Assembly (NCBI RefSeq): GCF_030651185.1
Contig: NZ_JAUSCJ010000005.1
Span: forward strand, 1-56,752
DNA: 56,752 nt
Direction: 5' to 3'
Source: Phenylobacterium sp.
Lineage (GTDB): Bacteria > Pseudomonadota > Alphaproteobacteria > Caulobacterales > Caulobacteraceae
Part shown: positions 1-8,928 of the stretch, in pieces
Numbering within the stretch: the first letter of the stretch is position 1
Layout of the letters: each line of letters starts with the position of its first letter
Position numbers and translations under genes: made by a program
Notes under the pieces: model-generated
Database searches by the model: none
The model's input: the letters and a program-made list of their open reading frames with translations, nothing else
What the model was told of the DNA's origin: nothing

Positions 1-1
1 C

Positions 2-1246
<1,245 letters not shown>

Positions 1247-1338
1247 GTGTTCTCGACCAGGCGGCGGGCGCAGTCCCGCCGCCTGGTCACACCTTGTTGA
1301 AACCCAACCTCCAACGAAGTCCGGTTAAGTGCGCGCCC

Positions 1339-2031
1339 ATGCGTAATGTCGCGCTTTTCAGTCTGCTGGTCGCCGCCCTGCCGCTCTGCGCGCAGGCCAG
1401 ATCGCCCGTGGTCGTCGAACTCTACACCGCCCAGGGGTGCGCCTCCTGCGGCGAGGCCAACGCCCATGTCGGCCAGCTGGCCGAGAAGCCGGGCGTGCTC
1501 GCCCTCACCTTCGCAGTGGACTACTGGGACTATCTGGGCTGGGAAGACACCTTCGCCAAGCCGGCCTTCGCCGAGCGCCAGAAGGCCTATGTGGCCCGCC
1601 TGGGCCTGCGCGAACCCTATACGCCGCAAGTCGTCATCGACGGCCGTGCCCAGGTGGGCGGCCTGCAGGACGAAAAGATCGACAAGCTGATCTCTGACGC
1701 CGCGCACGCCGGCAAACGCGGGCCCGACACGGCCTTCATCGGCAGGCGCCGGGTGGATGTCGGCTCCGGGACTGTGCCCCGCGGCGGGGCCGAGGTCTGG
1801 CTGGTGCGCTATGATCCCCGTCAGCAGGACATCACTGTCCGCACCGGCGACAACCGAGGCCAGACCGTGCCGCATCGCAATGTGGTGGTGGAGATCAAGC
1901 GCCTGGGCGCCTGGCGCGGCCGGCCCACAGCCTACCGAATGCCGCAGCCCTCGGCCGAGGGCCTAGCCACCGCGGTCATCGTCCAGGGCCCCCATGGCGG
2001 CCGGGTCATCGCCGCGGCCCGGAAGGACTAG
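1339..2031 (+). CDS. DUF1223 family exported thioredoxin-like protein
   Basis: A 230-residue protein with a signal peptide (residues 1-20, cut likely after AQA) followed by a thioredoxin-like fold. A CASC motif (C34, C37) lies in the sequence VVELYTAQGCASCGEA, which is characteristic of the DUF1223 family. The family is presumed to act in the cell envelope, but its reaction is not known, and a redox role is only inferred from the CxxC. An upstream in-frame ATG at 1294 would bury the signal peptide behind 15 extra residues, so the ATG at 1339 is preferred. It follows aconitase by about 90 bases and probably has its own unit, closed by the hairpin just downstream. Confidence 0.85.
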   Translation: MRNVALFSLLVAALPLCAQARSPVVVELYTAQGCASCGEANAHVGQLAEKPGVLALTFAVDYWDYLGWEDTFAKPAFAERQKAYVARLGLREPYTPQVVIDGRAQVGGLQDEKIDKLISDAAHAGKRGPDTAFIGRRRVDVGSGTVPRGGAEVWLVRYDPRQQDITVRTGDNRGQTVPHRNVVVEIKRLGAWRGRPTAYRMPQPSAEGLATAVIVQGPHGGRVIAAARKD

Positions 2032-2059
2032 CTCCTAACCGGACCTCCAGACATGACGA

Positions 2060-2093
2060 AGCCCGCACGGTGGAGGGGGAAACCGTGCGGGCT
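2060..2093 (+). terminator. Perfect 12-bp hairpin after the DUF1223 gene
   Basis: AGCCCGCACGGT (2060-2071) pairs perfectly with ACCGTGCGGGCT (2082-2093) around a 10-base loop, 28 bases after the preceding stop codon. There is no strong T run behind it, so it may be a weak terminator or an RNA-stabilising structure. Confidence 0.5.
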
Positions 2094-2343
2094 CGTCTTG
2101 GGCTCGTTCTTTGGAGAGAGAGCTAAGGTGTCGGCTGGCCGAAGCCCGCGATCCAGGGGGGCTGGGGGGGCTGTTCAGGATCCGGGACCAGCAAGGTTCC
2201 GACCAACCGACAGTGACTTTATCGGGGGGGCATCAGGCGGGGACTGGGCCGGATTAAGGTCTTTTCACGGCGCAAGGTTACGGTTGTTTTAGTTTGCCGC
2301 CCGGCGTTGCGGCGACGACACGGGCCGCGCCCTCACGCCGCAT

Positions 2344-2372
2344 TTGTCGAACCACGGCGATTGGGTCTAACC
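2344..2372 (+). promoter_or_regulatory. Candidate promoter of the DUF2794 gene
   Basis: TTGTCG (2344-2349) is followed after 17 bases by CTAACC (2367-2372), close to the Caulobacter housekeeping pattern (TTGAC and GCTANAWC). The start codon lies only 10 bases past the -10 element, so the transcript would have almost no leader. The 2094-2343 stretch shows no convincing gene; an open frame of 79 codons from 2053 has no protein-like character. Confidence 0.3.
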
Positions 2373-2382
2373 TCGTGCCTGC

Positions 2383-2718
2383 ATGGCGTTGGATCCGTCC
2401 CACCAAACCCCCTCGACCGCGAGCGTGTTCTTCGAGCGCCGCGAGTTTCAGCGCATCCTCAACCTCTATGGCCGCATGGTCTCCGCCGGTGAATGGCGCG
2501 ACTACGCCATCGACGCCCAGGCCGAGGCCTGCTCCTTCTCGGTGTTCCGCAAGGCCACCGAGGCGCCGCTCTACCGCATCGAGAAGCGCCCGGCCCTGGC
2601 CCAGCGCCAGGGGGCCTGGTCGGTGATCGGCCAGGGCGGGGTGATCCTCAAGCGCGGCCACGACCTGGAACAGGTGCTGAGGGTCTTCGACAAGGGCCGC
2701 TTCAAGGTGGTGGACTAA
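2383..2718 (+). CDS. DUF2794 domain-containing protein
   Basis: A 111-residue cytoplasmic protein that matches the alphaproteobacterial DUF2794 family over nearly its whole length. Recognisable stretches are FFERREFQRILNLYG near residue 17, a central YAID block, and GAWSVIGQGGVILKRGHDL towards the C-terminus. The function of the family is unknown. It has no signal peptide or membrane segment. The ATG at 2383 gives the family's usual length. It stands alone, convergent with the BAX-inhibitor gene. Confidence 0.85.
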   Translation: MALDPSHQTPSTASVFFERREFQRILNLYGRMVSAGEWRDYAIDAQAEACSFSVFRKATEAPLYRIEKRPALAQRQGAWSVIGQGGVILKRGHDLEQVLRVFDKGRFKVVD

Positions 2719-2742
2719 GGCTGTCCATCCCTCACCGTTCCT

Positions 2743-2766
2743 CCCGGCGAAGGCCGGGATGAGCGG
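2743..2766. repeat. Dispersed palindrome, copy 1 (partial arms)
   Basis: CCCGGCGAAGGCCGGG followed by ATGAGCGG. The same core occurs with much longer arms at 32353-32384 and 43363-43400. This copy has lost the left outer arm. It lies between the convergent DUF2794 and BAX-inhibitor genes. Confidence 0.6.
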
Positions 2767-2780
2767 AATTGCAGGCAAAC

Positions 2781-2807
2781 AAAAACCCCGGCGGTTTCCC
2801 GCCGGGG
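2781..2807 (-). terminator. Rho-independent terminator of the BAX-inhibitor gene
   Basis: Read on the minus strand, CCCCGGCGG pairs with CCGCCGGGG around a 4-base loop, followed by TTTTTG. The stem (2786-2807) lies 27 bases beyond the stop codon at 2834, a textbook intrinsic terminator. Confidence 0.85.
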
Positions 2808-2833
2808 CTTCGTGGATCAGGTCTGCGTCGCGC

Positions 2834-3577
2834 TTAGCGGCGGTTGCCGAGCAGGGCGAGCAGAAACTGGAACATGTTGATGAAGTCCAGGTACAGGCTG
2901 AGCGCGCCGAAGTTGGTGGCCACGCTCATGGCCGACTGGTTCCCGCCCAGTTCGTGATAGGTCATCTTCAGGCGCTGGGTGTCATACGCCGTGAGGCCGG
3001 CGAAGATCAGCAGGCCGATCACGTTGATCAGCAGGCTCATCATCGAGTTCTGCAGGAACATGTTGATGAGCATGGCGCCCAGCAGGCCCCAGACGCCCAT
3101 GATCAGGAAGCTGCCCATTCCGGTCAGGTTCTTCTTGGTGGTGTAACCCACCAGGGACAGGGCGCCGAAGGCCGTGGCGGTCAGCAGGAAGGTCGAGGCG
3201 ATGGAGGCGCCGGTGTAGCGCAGCACCAGCACACCCATGGAGGCGCCGATCAGGCTGACGATCGCCCAGTAGGTGATGCCGGCCATCTTCGGCGTGACGT
3301 TCTTGGTGAAGGAGCTGAACAGGATCACCGCCAGCGGGGCGAAGGCCACCACCATGCCCAGGATCGAGTAGCCCACGCGGCCATTGGCGACCGTGAACAT
3401 CAGATCGCGGACCGGTGCGAAGGACCCCGTCAGGAAGGCCAGGCCGGCGGACACCACGAGGCCCAAGGCCACCTTGTTGTAGACGCCGAGCATGAAACTG
3501 CGAAGTCCCGCGTCCACCGACATGTCGGCGCGATCCGCGGGGATCGTGCGAGCAGCGCCGCGGTTGAAGTCGCTCAT
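2834..3577 (-). CDS. BAX inhibitor-1 / YccA-YbhL family membrane protein
   Basis: A 247-residue integral membrane protein with about seven hydrophobic segments after a soluble N-terminus of some 25 residues. The order of segments and the C-terminal GLTAYDTQRLK stretch, where the aspartate is typical, match the BI-1/YbhL family. Members conduct calcium or protons or modulate proteases such as FtsH; which applies here is unknown. The ATG at 3577 is preferred over one 14 codons upstream, which would lie inside the predicted leader. The gene has its own promoter and terminator. Confidence 0.9.
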   Translation of the reverse strand: MSDFNRGAARTIPADRADMSVDAGLRSFMLGVYNKVALGLVVSAGLAFLTGSFAPVRDLMFTVANGRVGYSILGMVVAFAPLAVILFSSFTKNVTPKMAGITYWAIVSLIGASMGVLVLRYTGASIASTFLLTATAFGALSLVGYTTKKNLTGMGSFLIMGVWGLLGAMLINMFLQNSMMSLLINVIGLLIFAGLTAYDTQRLKMTYHELGGNQSAMSVATNFGALSLYLDFINMFQFLLALLGNRR

Positions 3578-3601
3578 CTGAGCATAGCCCTTTGTTTGCA
3601 A

Positions 3602-3653
3602 CGCCCCAGATGGGCGCACCTCTGAATATCGTGTTCCAAGGCCTTAAACGCAA
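3602..3653 (-). promoter_or_regulatory. Promoter and short hairpin leader of the BAX-inhibitor gene
   Basis: On the minus strand TTGCGT (3648-3653) and GATATT (3625-3630) are separated by exactly 17 bases. Downstream, within the predicted 5' leader, CGCCC pairs with GGGCG (3602-3616) around a short loop, about 25 bases before the ATG. A small conserved RNA motif named ybhL is known upstream of this gene family in alphaproteobacteria. I cannot confirm from memory that this hairpin matches it. Confidence 0.35.
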
Positions 3654-3721
3654 GAAGGCGCCCGATTACGATTGCGTCAGGGCGATCTTGCCTCCCGGCA
3701 AAGGCGTTCTAGGTTGCGGTC

Positions 3722-4258
3722 ATGATCCGCCTGTTCGCCGCCGTCGCCGTCTCGCCCGAGCTGGGAGAGGGACTGCAAGCCCGCCAGAACGGCCTGGCCG
3801 GCGCCAACTGGCGGCCGCTGGAGGCTTTCCACATCACCCTGCGGTTCTTCGGCGAGGTGCGCGAGGACGTGGCCGACGACCTGCACCTGGAGTTGGAGCA
3901 CATCGCGGCGTCGCCCATGAACCTGGAACTGGAGGGCGTGGGGTCCTTCGGCGAGGGGCCCGACCTCCACGCGGTCTGGGCCGGAGTGAAGGAAAGCCCG
4001 GCCCTGCGCCGCTTGGCCAAGGCCTGCGAGACCGCAGCCCGGCGCGCGGGCCTCAAGGCTGAGGCCCGCGCCTACCGGCCTCACGTGACCCTGGCCTATC
4101 TGAGGCGCCCCGATCCGCTGGAGGTCGCGGCCTGGCTCAGCGCCAACGCCCTGCTGAAGTCTCCGCCCTTCGAGGTGAAGAGCTTCGGCCTCTATTCGAG
4201 CCTCCTGCTCAGCGGTGGCTCGCGCTACCAGCTGGAGCAGATCTACAAGCTGCGGTGA
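3722..4258 (+). CDS. thpR: RNA 2',3'-cyclic phosphodiesterase (LigT/ThpR family)
   Basis: A 178-residue cytoplasmic enzyme of the 2H phosphoesterase superfamily, which opens 2',3'-cyclic phosphates on RNA ends. Both catalytic H-x-T-L motifs are present: FHITLRFFGEV near residue 36 and PHVTLAYLRRP near residue 120. Length and N-terminus (MIRLFAAVAV) are typical of the family. The physiological substrate is not known. It is divergent from the BAX-inhibitor gene, with about 145 bases between the starts. Confidence 0.92.
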   Translation: MIRLFAAVAVSPELGEGLQARQNGLAGANWRPLEAFHITLRFFGEVREDVADDLHLELEHIAASPMNLELEGVGSFGEGPDLHAVWAGVKESPALRRLAKACETAARRAGLKAEARAYRPHVTLAYLRRPDPLEVAAWLSANALLKSPPFEVKSFGLYSSLLLSGGSRYQLEQIYKLR

Positions 4259-4263
4259 TCTTT

Positions 4264-4396
4264 TCCTCCCCCGCGCAGCGGGGGAGGGGGACCGACGAAG
4301 CCGGTGGAGGGGGCAAGACTGGGCTCAGAGCCTGAGGCCGCCCCTTCCACCACCCTTCGGGCGGTCCCCTTCCCCGTAAACGGGGCAGGAAAGGCT
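4264..4396. repeat. Dispersed long imperfect palindrome
   Basis: A 130-base element built from two inverted halves: CCTCCCCC...GCCGGTGGAGGGGGC on the left and GCCCCTTCCACCACCC...CCCCGTAAACGGGG on the right. Each half contains its own small hairpin. This layout is that of short non-coding dispersed repeats common between alphaproteobacterial genes. No second copy is seen in this window. Confidence 0.55.
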
Positions 4397-4400
4397 CGCG

Positions 4401-4784
4401 TCAGGCCTTCACCGCGTAGTCCTTGAGGATGCCCAGGGGCACGATGGCCAGCGTTTCCTCGTGGGTGGCCTCCAGCACCAGGTGCGGGGCGGCGCCGGCG
4501 TCCAGCGCCTCTTTCCAGCGCGGCGCGCAGAGGCACCAGCGGTCTCCGGGCTTCAGGCCGGCGAAGCCATAGTCGGGGACCGGGGTCGAGAGGTCGTTGC
4601 CCATGGATTTGGAGTAGGCCAGGAAATCCGCCGTCATCACCGCGCAGACGGTGTGGATGCCGGTGTCGGCCGGTCCCGTCTCGCAGCAGCCGTTGCGGAA
4701 GAAGCCGGTGACCGGATCGAGCGAGCAGGGGATCAACTCCCCACCCAGCACGTTTTTTGCATCCTCGTCATATCGAATGGTCAT
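4401..4784 (-). CDS. DUF2237 family protein
   Basis: A 127-residue soluble protein of the DUF2237 family, recognisable by CSLDPVTGFFRNGCC, HTVCAVMTADFL, GNDLSTPVPDYGF and GDRWCLCAPRW. The several conserved cysteines suggest metal binding or redox chemistry, but no activity is established for the family. It has no signal peptide. The ATG at 4784 gives the usual family length. Confidence 0.88.
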   Translation of the reverse strand: MTIRYDEDAKNVLGGELIPCSLDPVTGFFRNGCCETGPADTGIHTVCAVMTADFLAYSKSMGNDLSTPVPDYGFAGLKPGDRWCLCAPRWKEALDAGAAPHLVLEATHEETLAIVPLGILKDYAVKA

Positions 4785-4839
4785 GGCACCACCCTAGCGC
4801 CTAAGAGAAGCCGTCGCCCATGCAAAACGGAGCCCGCCC

Positions 4840-5697
4840 GTGATCGCCGCCCGGCCGCGCCGCAGCGCCCTCTACATGCCCGCCGCCAATGCCCGGGCCA
4901 TCGAGAAGGCCCGCGACCTGGCCTGTGACGTGGTGATCCTGGACCTGGAGGACGCCGTCGCCCCGGACGCCAAGGCGTTGGCCCGCCAGCAGGCAGTCGA
5001 CGCCGTCAAGGCGGGGGGATTCGGTCGCCGCGAGGTGGTGATCCGGGTGAACGGCCTCGACACCCCATGGGGCGCTGAGGATTTGGCCGCTGCGTCCGCC
5101 GCCAATCCCGCCGCCATCCTGGCGCCCAAGGTCTCCAGCGCCGCCGATGTCGCCGCCTATGACGCCGCGCTCAGCGGCGACACCCGCCTGTGGGTGATGA
5201 TCGAGACCTGCGCCTCGCTGTTCGCCCTGGACGCCATCGCCGCCTGCGCCGGATCGAGCCGCCTCGAGGCGCTGGTCATCGGAACCAACGACCTGGCCAA
5301 GGAGATGCGCTGCCGGCTCACCGTCGACCGCGCCCCCCTGGCCGGCCCGCTCTCCCTCAGCGTCGCCGCCGCCCGGGCGCATGGCCTGACCATCCTGGAC
5401 GGGGTCTATAACGGCATCGAGGACGAGGACGGTCTGGCCCGCCAGTGCGCGCAAGGCGCGGAGTTCGGCTTCGATGGCAAGACCCTGATTCATCCAAAAC
5501 AGATCGAGGCCGCAAACCAGGCCTTTTCTCCGGCCCCGGACGAGGTGCATTGGGCGCGCACAATTGTCGACGCCTTCGATTTGCCGGAAAACGCCTCTAG
5601 GGGCGTGCTTCGAGTCGAGGGACGCATGGTGGAGCGGTTGCATCTGGCCGAGGCGCAGCGTCTGATCGCTGTGGCCGAGGCGATCGCCGCGGCGTGA
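4840..5697 (+). CDS. CitE-like lyase of the HpcH/HpaI aldolase superfamily
   Basis: A 285-residue TIM-barrel protein resembling CitE and malyl-CoA lyases, which cleave or form acyl-CoA carbon-carbon bonds using a divalent metal. Visible family marks are RSALYMPAAN at the N-terminus, VILDLEDAVAPDAK, MIETCASLF (metal-binding Glu), LVIGTNDLAKEM, and IHPKQIEAAN near the C-terminus. The substrate cannot be read from sequence: malyl-CoA, methylmalyl-CoA and citramalyl-CoA are all possible. The start is GTG. Its stop overlaps the next gene's start as GTGA, so the two are translationally coupled. Confidence 0.85.
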   Translation: MIAARPRRSALYMPAANARAIEKARDLACDVVILDLEDAVAPDAKALARQQAVDAVKAGGFGRREVVIRVNGLDTPWGAEDLAAASAANPAAILAPKVSSAADVAAYDAALSGDTRLWVMIETCASLFALDAIAACAGSSRLEALVIGTNDLAKEMRCRLTVDRAPLAGPLSLSVAAARAHGLTILDGVYNGIEDEDGLARQCAQGAEFGFDGKTLIHPKQIEAANQAFSPAPDEVHWARTIVDAFDLPENASRGVLRVEGRMVERLHLAEAQRLIAVAEAIAAA

Positions 5698-6485
5698 GGC
5701 AGGATTTGGAAACCCGGGTGTCGAGAGTCTGGCGCGTCGCTGCGGCCTCCATGGTCCTGAGCCTGAGCGCGTCCATTGCCGCGGCCCAGGAGGTCGACCC
5801 GATCGGCGCCCTGCTGGAGCAAAGCCAGACGCCCCCGACCCCGGCCGCCGAGGCCATCCCGATCTCGCCGCCGCCCCAGGCGCCCGCCGCGCCTGTCAGC
5901 ACGTCACCGCCGCCCTATACCCCGCCGCCGGTCTACAATCCTCCGGCCGCCGTCCAGGCGCCATTGCCCTACACCCCGCCGGCCTACAGCCCGCCGGTCT
6001 ACACGCCGCCGCCCTATGCGCCGCCCGCCTATGTCCCGCCCCGCCCGCGCCGGCCGCAGCTCACCGCGCCGGTCCATATCGACGAGATCGGCAAGACCCC
6101 AGAGGCGCCGCCCACCGCCACCGACCTCAGCTATGAGGCGCGCATGCGCTCGTCCTTCAATTCCGCCCAGGGGATGCAGGGGCCGCTGGACGGCGCCTGG
6201 AGCCTGAAGGCCGGGGGTTCGGAACTCTATGATCTGCAGCTGGTGGACAGCGGCTCGGGCAATCTGGAGGGCGCCTGGCGCGACCCCCGCCGCCGCGGCG
6301 CCACCGACGCCTCGGGCTTCATCGACACCATCAGCCGGATCGGCGGCCAGCTCATCATCCGCCTCACCCCGCGCCCCGGCGCAGAGCCCACGGTGATTAC
6401 CCTGAACCCGGATTCCAGCGGCGGCTGGTCCGGAGACCTCACCGAACGCGGCGATCGCCGGTCCGTGACGATGCGGCGGAACTAG
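5694..6485 (+). CDS. Proline-rich exported protein of unknown function
   Basis: A 263-residue protein with a long signal peptide (residues 1-31, ending SIAAAQ). Residues 40-125 are low in complexity and rich in YxPP and PPP units. A folded C-terminal domain follows (about 150-263) with glycine- and tryptophan-containing beta-like segments (DGAWSL, LEGAWRD, GGWSGDL). The proline stretch may span or bind the cell wall, but this is inference. The GTG start overlaps the lyase stop codon. The stop shares the four bases CTAG with the convergent HIT gene. Confidence 0.7.
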   Translation: MRQDLETRVSRVWRVAAASMVLSLSASIAAAQEVDPIGALLEQSQTPPTPAAEAIPISPPPQAPAAPVSTSPPPYTPPPVYNPPAAVQAPLPYTPPAYSPPVYTPPPYAPPAYVPPRPRRPQLTAPVHIDEIGKTPEAPPTATDLSYEARMRSSFNSAQGMQGPLDGAWSLKAGGSELYDLQLVDSGSGNLEGAWRDPRRRGATDASGFIDTISRIGGQLIIRLTPRPGAEPTVITLNPDSSGGWSGDLTERGDRRSVTMRRN

Positions 6486-6901
6486 AGACCCAGGGCGCGG
6501 CGGGTGACGTCGATCGCGTAGTCCAGTTCGTCTGCCAGGTAGGGTTCGGCCGAGCTGTGCCCCCAGACCGGGCCCGGCCAGGCCGGATCATCGCGCCTGC
6601 GCCCCACCACGTGGACGTGGAACTGCGGGGTGACGTTGCCCAAGGCCCCGACATTCAGCTTCTCCGGCGGCGCCCCCAGGGCTTCGCCCAGCACCCGCAG
6701 GGCGCGGCCAGCGTGGACGATCTCGTCCATCAGCTGCGCCCGCTCCATCGCCATCAGGTCCTCGATTTCCCGCAGGGCTTGGCCCTTGGGAATCAGCACC
6801 AGCCAGGGATAGCGGGCGTCGTCCTGCAGCCGCACATGGCACAGCGTCAGGTCCCCCAGGGCGTGGGACGTGGCGATAAAGGCGGGATCGATCTGGAGCA
6901 T
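6482..6901 (-). CDS. HIT family (histidine triad) protein
   Basis: A 139-residue member of the HIT nucleotide-binding family. The family motif is seen as QFHVHVVGRR near residue 95, with the catalytic middle histidine; the first triad position is Gln, as in several HIT branches. Members hydrolyse nucleotide phosphoramidates or dinucleotides; the substrate is unknown here. The ATG at 6901 gives the usual length; an upstream ATG at 7024 would add 41 residues without family character. It is divergent from mdh. Confidence 0.85.
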   Translation of the reverse strand: MLQIDPAFIATSHALGDLTLCHVRLQDDARYPWLVLIPKGQALREIEDLMAMERAQLMDEIVHAGRALRVLGEALGAPPEKLNVGALGNVTPQFHVHVVGRRRDDPAWPGPVWGHSSAEPYLADELDYAIDVTRRALGL

Positions 6902-7042
6902 GGCGGGCAGGATGACCACGCGGCCGCGCCGCCGCAAAGGGTCTAAACTCCGCGTGCGGCATTGCAGCAAGGCGGTGGTTTGAGCTACGGGGACCCCCGA
7001 CCTGGCGCACCTGCCGTCCCGCAACAGCTATCGGAGCAGTCC

Positions 7043-8029
7043 ATGACCACCAAGACCCCCATCCGCGTGGCGGTCACCGGCGCGGCCGGCAACATCGGCT
7101 ACGCCCTCCTCTTCCGCATCGCCTCGGGCGAAATGTTCGGCAAGGACCAGCCGCTGATCCTGCAGCTGCTGGAAATCCCGGTGGAAGGGCCGCAGAAGGC
7201 CCTGAAGGGCGTGGCCATGGAACTCGAGGACTGCGCCTTCCCGCTGCTGAAGGACATGGTCCTGACCGGCGAGGCCGACGTGGCGTTCAAGGACGTGAAC
7301 TGGGCGCTGCTGGTAGGCTCCAAGCCCCGTGGCCCGGGCATGGAACGCGCCGACCTGCTGAAGGACAATGGCAAGATATTCATCGCCCAGGGCCAGTCCA
7401 TCGACAAGGTGGCCGCTGACGACGCCCGGGTGGCCGTGGTGGGCAACCCCTGCAACACCAACGTGATGATCGCCGCCAGCCAGGCCAAGCGCCTGCCGAA
7501 GGATCGCTTCACCGCCATGGTGCGCCTGGACGAGAACCGTGGCCGCGCTCAGCTCGCCAAGAAGGCCGGCGTCGACATCGGCCAGGTCTCCGACCTATTC
7601 ATCTACGGCAACCACAGCCCGACCATGTTCGCCGACTTCACCCACGCCAAGATCGGCGGCAAGGACGCGGCCTCCGTGATCGGCGACGAAGCCTGGCTGA
7701 AGAACGACTTCCTGCCGGCGGTGGGCAAGCGCGGCGCGGCGATCATCGAAGCCCGCGGCGTCTCCTCGGCGGCCTCGGCCGCCAACGCCCTGGTCGACCA
7801 CGTCCACGACCTGGTGACGCCAGGCAAGATCCACTCTGTGGCTGTCGAGAGCCAGGGCCGCTACGGCTTCGCCGACGGGGTCTGGGCCGGCATGCCGGTG
7901 AAGACCACCGCCACCGGCTACGACGTCATCACCTCCTACGAGATGGACGACTTCGCCAAGAGCAAGATCGCCCTGACCAACGAAGAGCTGGTGGGTGAAC
8001 GCGACACCGTGAAAGACATGATCGGCTAA
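7043..8029 (+). CDS. mdh: Malate dehydrogenase, cytosolic (type 2) form
   Basis: A 328-residue NAD-dependent enzyme that oxidises malate to oxaloacetate in the TCA cycle. It shows the Rossmann motif GAAGNIG (13-19), the substrate arginines in [13 protein letters not shown] (R96, R102), [14 protein letters not shown] (R161, D163) and the catalytic histidine H191 in IYGNHSPTM. This pattern belongs to the cytosolic/Thermus-like MDH branch rather than to the lactate-dehydrogenase-like branch used by many alphaproteobacteria. The ATG at 7043 sits right before the Rossmann strand. It is separated from sucCD by five unrelated genes. Confidence 0.95.
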   Translation: MTTKTPIRVAVTGAAGNIGYALLFRIASGEMFGKDQPLILQLLEIPVEGPQKALKGVAMELEDCAFPLLKDMVLTGEADVAFKDVNWALLVGSKPRGPGMERADLLKDNGKIFIAQGQSIDKVAADDARVAVVGNPCNTNVMIAASQAKRLPKDRFTAMVRLDENRGRAQLAKKAGVDIGQVSDLFIYGNHSPTMFADFTHAKIGGKDAASVIGDEAWLKNDFLPAVGKRGAAIIEARGVSSAASAANALVDHVHDLVTPGKIHSVAVESQGRYGFADGVWAGMPVKTTATGYDVITSYEMDDFAKSKIALTNEELVGERDTVKDMIG

Positions 8030-8035
8030 GCCGGA

Positions 8036-8752
8036 TCAGGAGACCGGCTGGGCCCCCGCGCCGGCCGTTTCGAGATGAGCTTCATGAACCCCGCTCGGCG
8101 CAGGCCGGGCGGGGTTTTCGTTGGCCGCCAGTTCAAGGGTGCGCTGCTCGTAGAGGCTTGCCAGGGCCTCCGGCGAGGTCTTGGCGGCGGCCTCGCGGGC
8201 GGCCAGCCAGCGGGCCTGGCTCCGAGCCAGCAGGGGATAGGCGGCGCCCGAACTCAGGGCGGCCTTGTAGGCCCGGGCCATGCGGCGGTCGGCCTCGGCC
8301 AGGGCCGGGTCCACGCAGACCATCTGGTCGGCGAGGGTGCGGGCGCTGGCGCACTCGAAGCTGGGGACCTCCACATGGGCCGCGTCGATAACGTCGCCGG
8401 TCGGTGCGGCGGGCGCCGGGACGCCGACGTCCATCAGGCTGGCGGCCGGGGCGATGACCTCGTTGGACCGGGTCAGCACGATGCGCATCTGTTGCGGAGC
8501 CGTGGCCGCGGCCACCGCGCGGGGCGTGGCCTGGCGCAGGGCCGAGGCGGCCGCGCGGCGGTCGACATCGGCCCGCAGCCAGAGACCCAGCCCCATGCCC
8601 ATCACGCAGGCCAGGCTGACGGCGGCCGAGATGTGGACCGGATTGATCAGCAGGTGGGGGTGGGGGGCTTCGGCCTGGAGCGGGCGGAAGATGATGGGGC
8701 CGTTGTGGAGCTCGACGTCGCGGTGGGGAAGGAAGCTGCGGGGGAAAAACAT
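8036..8752 (-). CDS. Membrane-anchored LprI-like (DUF1311) domain protein, paralog A
   Basis: A 238-residue protein with one membrane segment near residues 40-60 and a presumably periplasmic C-terminal part. Residues about 130-210 form the LprI/DUF1311 module: PSFECASARTLADQMVC with two cysteines likely to be disulfide-bonded, then a long helix with ADRRMARAYKAAL and SQARWLAAREAAA. LprI itself is named as a lysozyme inhibitor in mycobacteria; that role should not be assumed here. The next minus-strand gene upstream is a paralog with the same architecture. Confidence 0.75.
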   Translation of the reverse strand: MFFPRSFLPHRDVELHNGPIIFRPLQAEAPHPHLLINPVHISAAVSLACVMGMGLGLWLRADVDRRAAASALRQATPRAVAAATAPQQMRIVLTRSNEVIAPAASLMDVGVPAPAAPTGDVIDAAHVEVPSFECASARTLADQMVCVDPALAEADRRMARAYKAALSSGAAYPLLARSQARWLAAREAAAKTSPEALASLYEQRTLELAANENPARPAPSGVHEAHLETAGAGAQPVS

Positions 8753-8928
8753 GGTGAACGTCCTGGCGTATTCTTGGTCCGCCGCGGTCGCCTCGGATTG
8801 CCTCCGATGTGCGCCCGCCCTCTCGGACCGACGCTATTACCCATATTGGGGACTCGATGAATTGTGGCTGAACGGCGCCGTCTATTTCGCGTCTGGATAG
8901 AATATTCGATCAACCCAGGCGCGATGCC

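Noticed and set aside
2053..2292. 79-codon frame spanning a hairpin
   Set aside because: The first codons are the terminator-like hairpin itself, and the rest is glycine/arginine-rich without protein-like pattern. A leader-peptide role was considered, but there is no run of regulatory codons and no biosynthetic gene downstream.
5860..6060. Tandem DNA repeat in the proline-rich gene
   Set aside because: The repetition is at the protein level (YxPP units) with varied codons and spacing, so it is a low-complexity protein segment and not a separate repeat element or CRISPR array.
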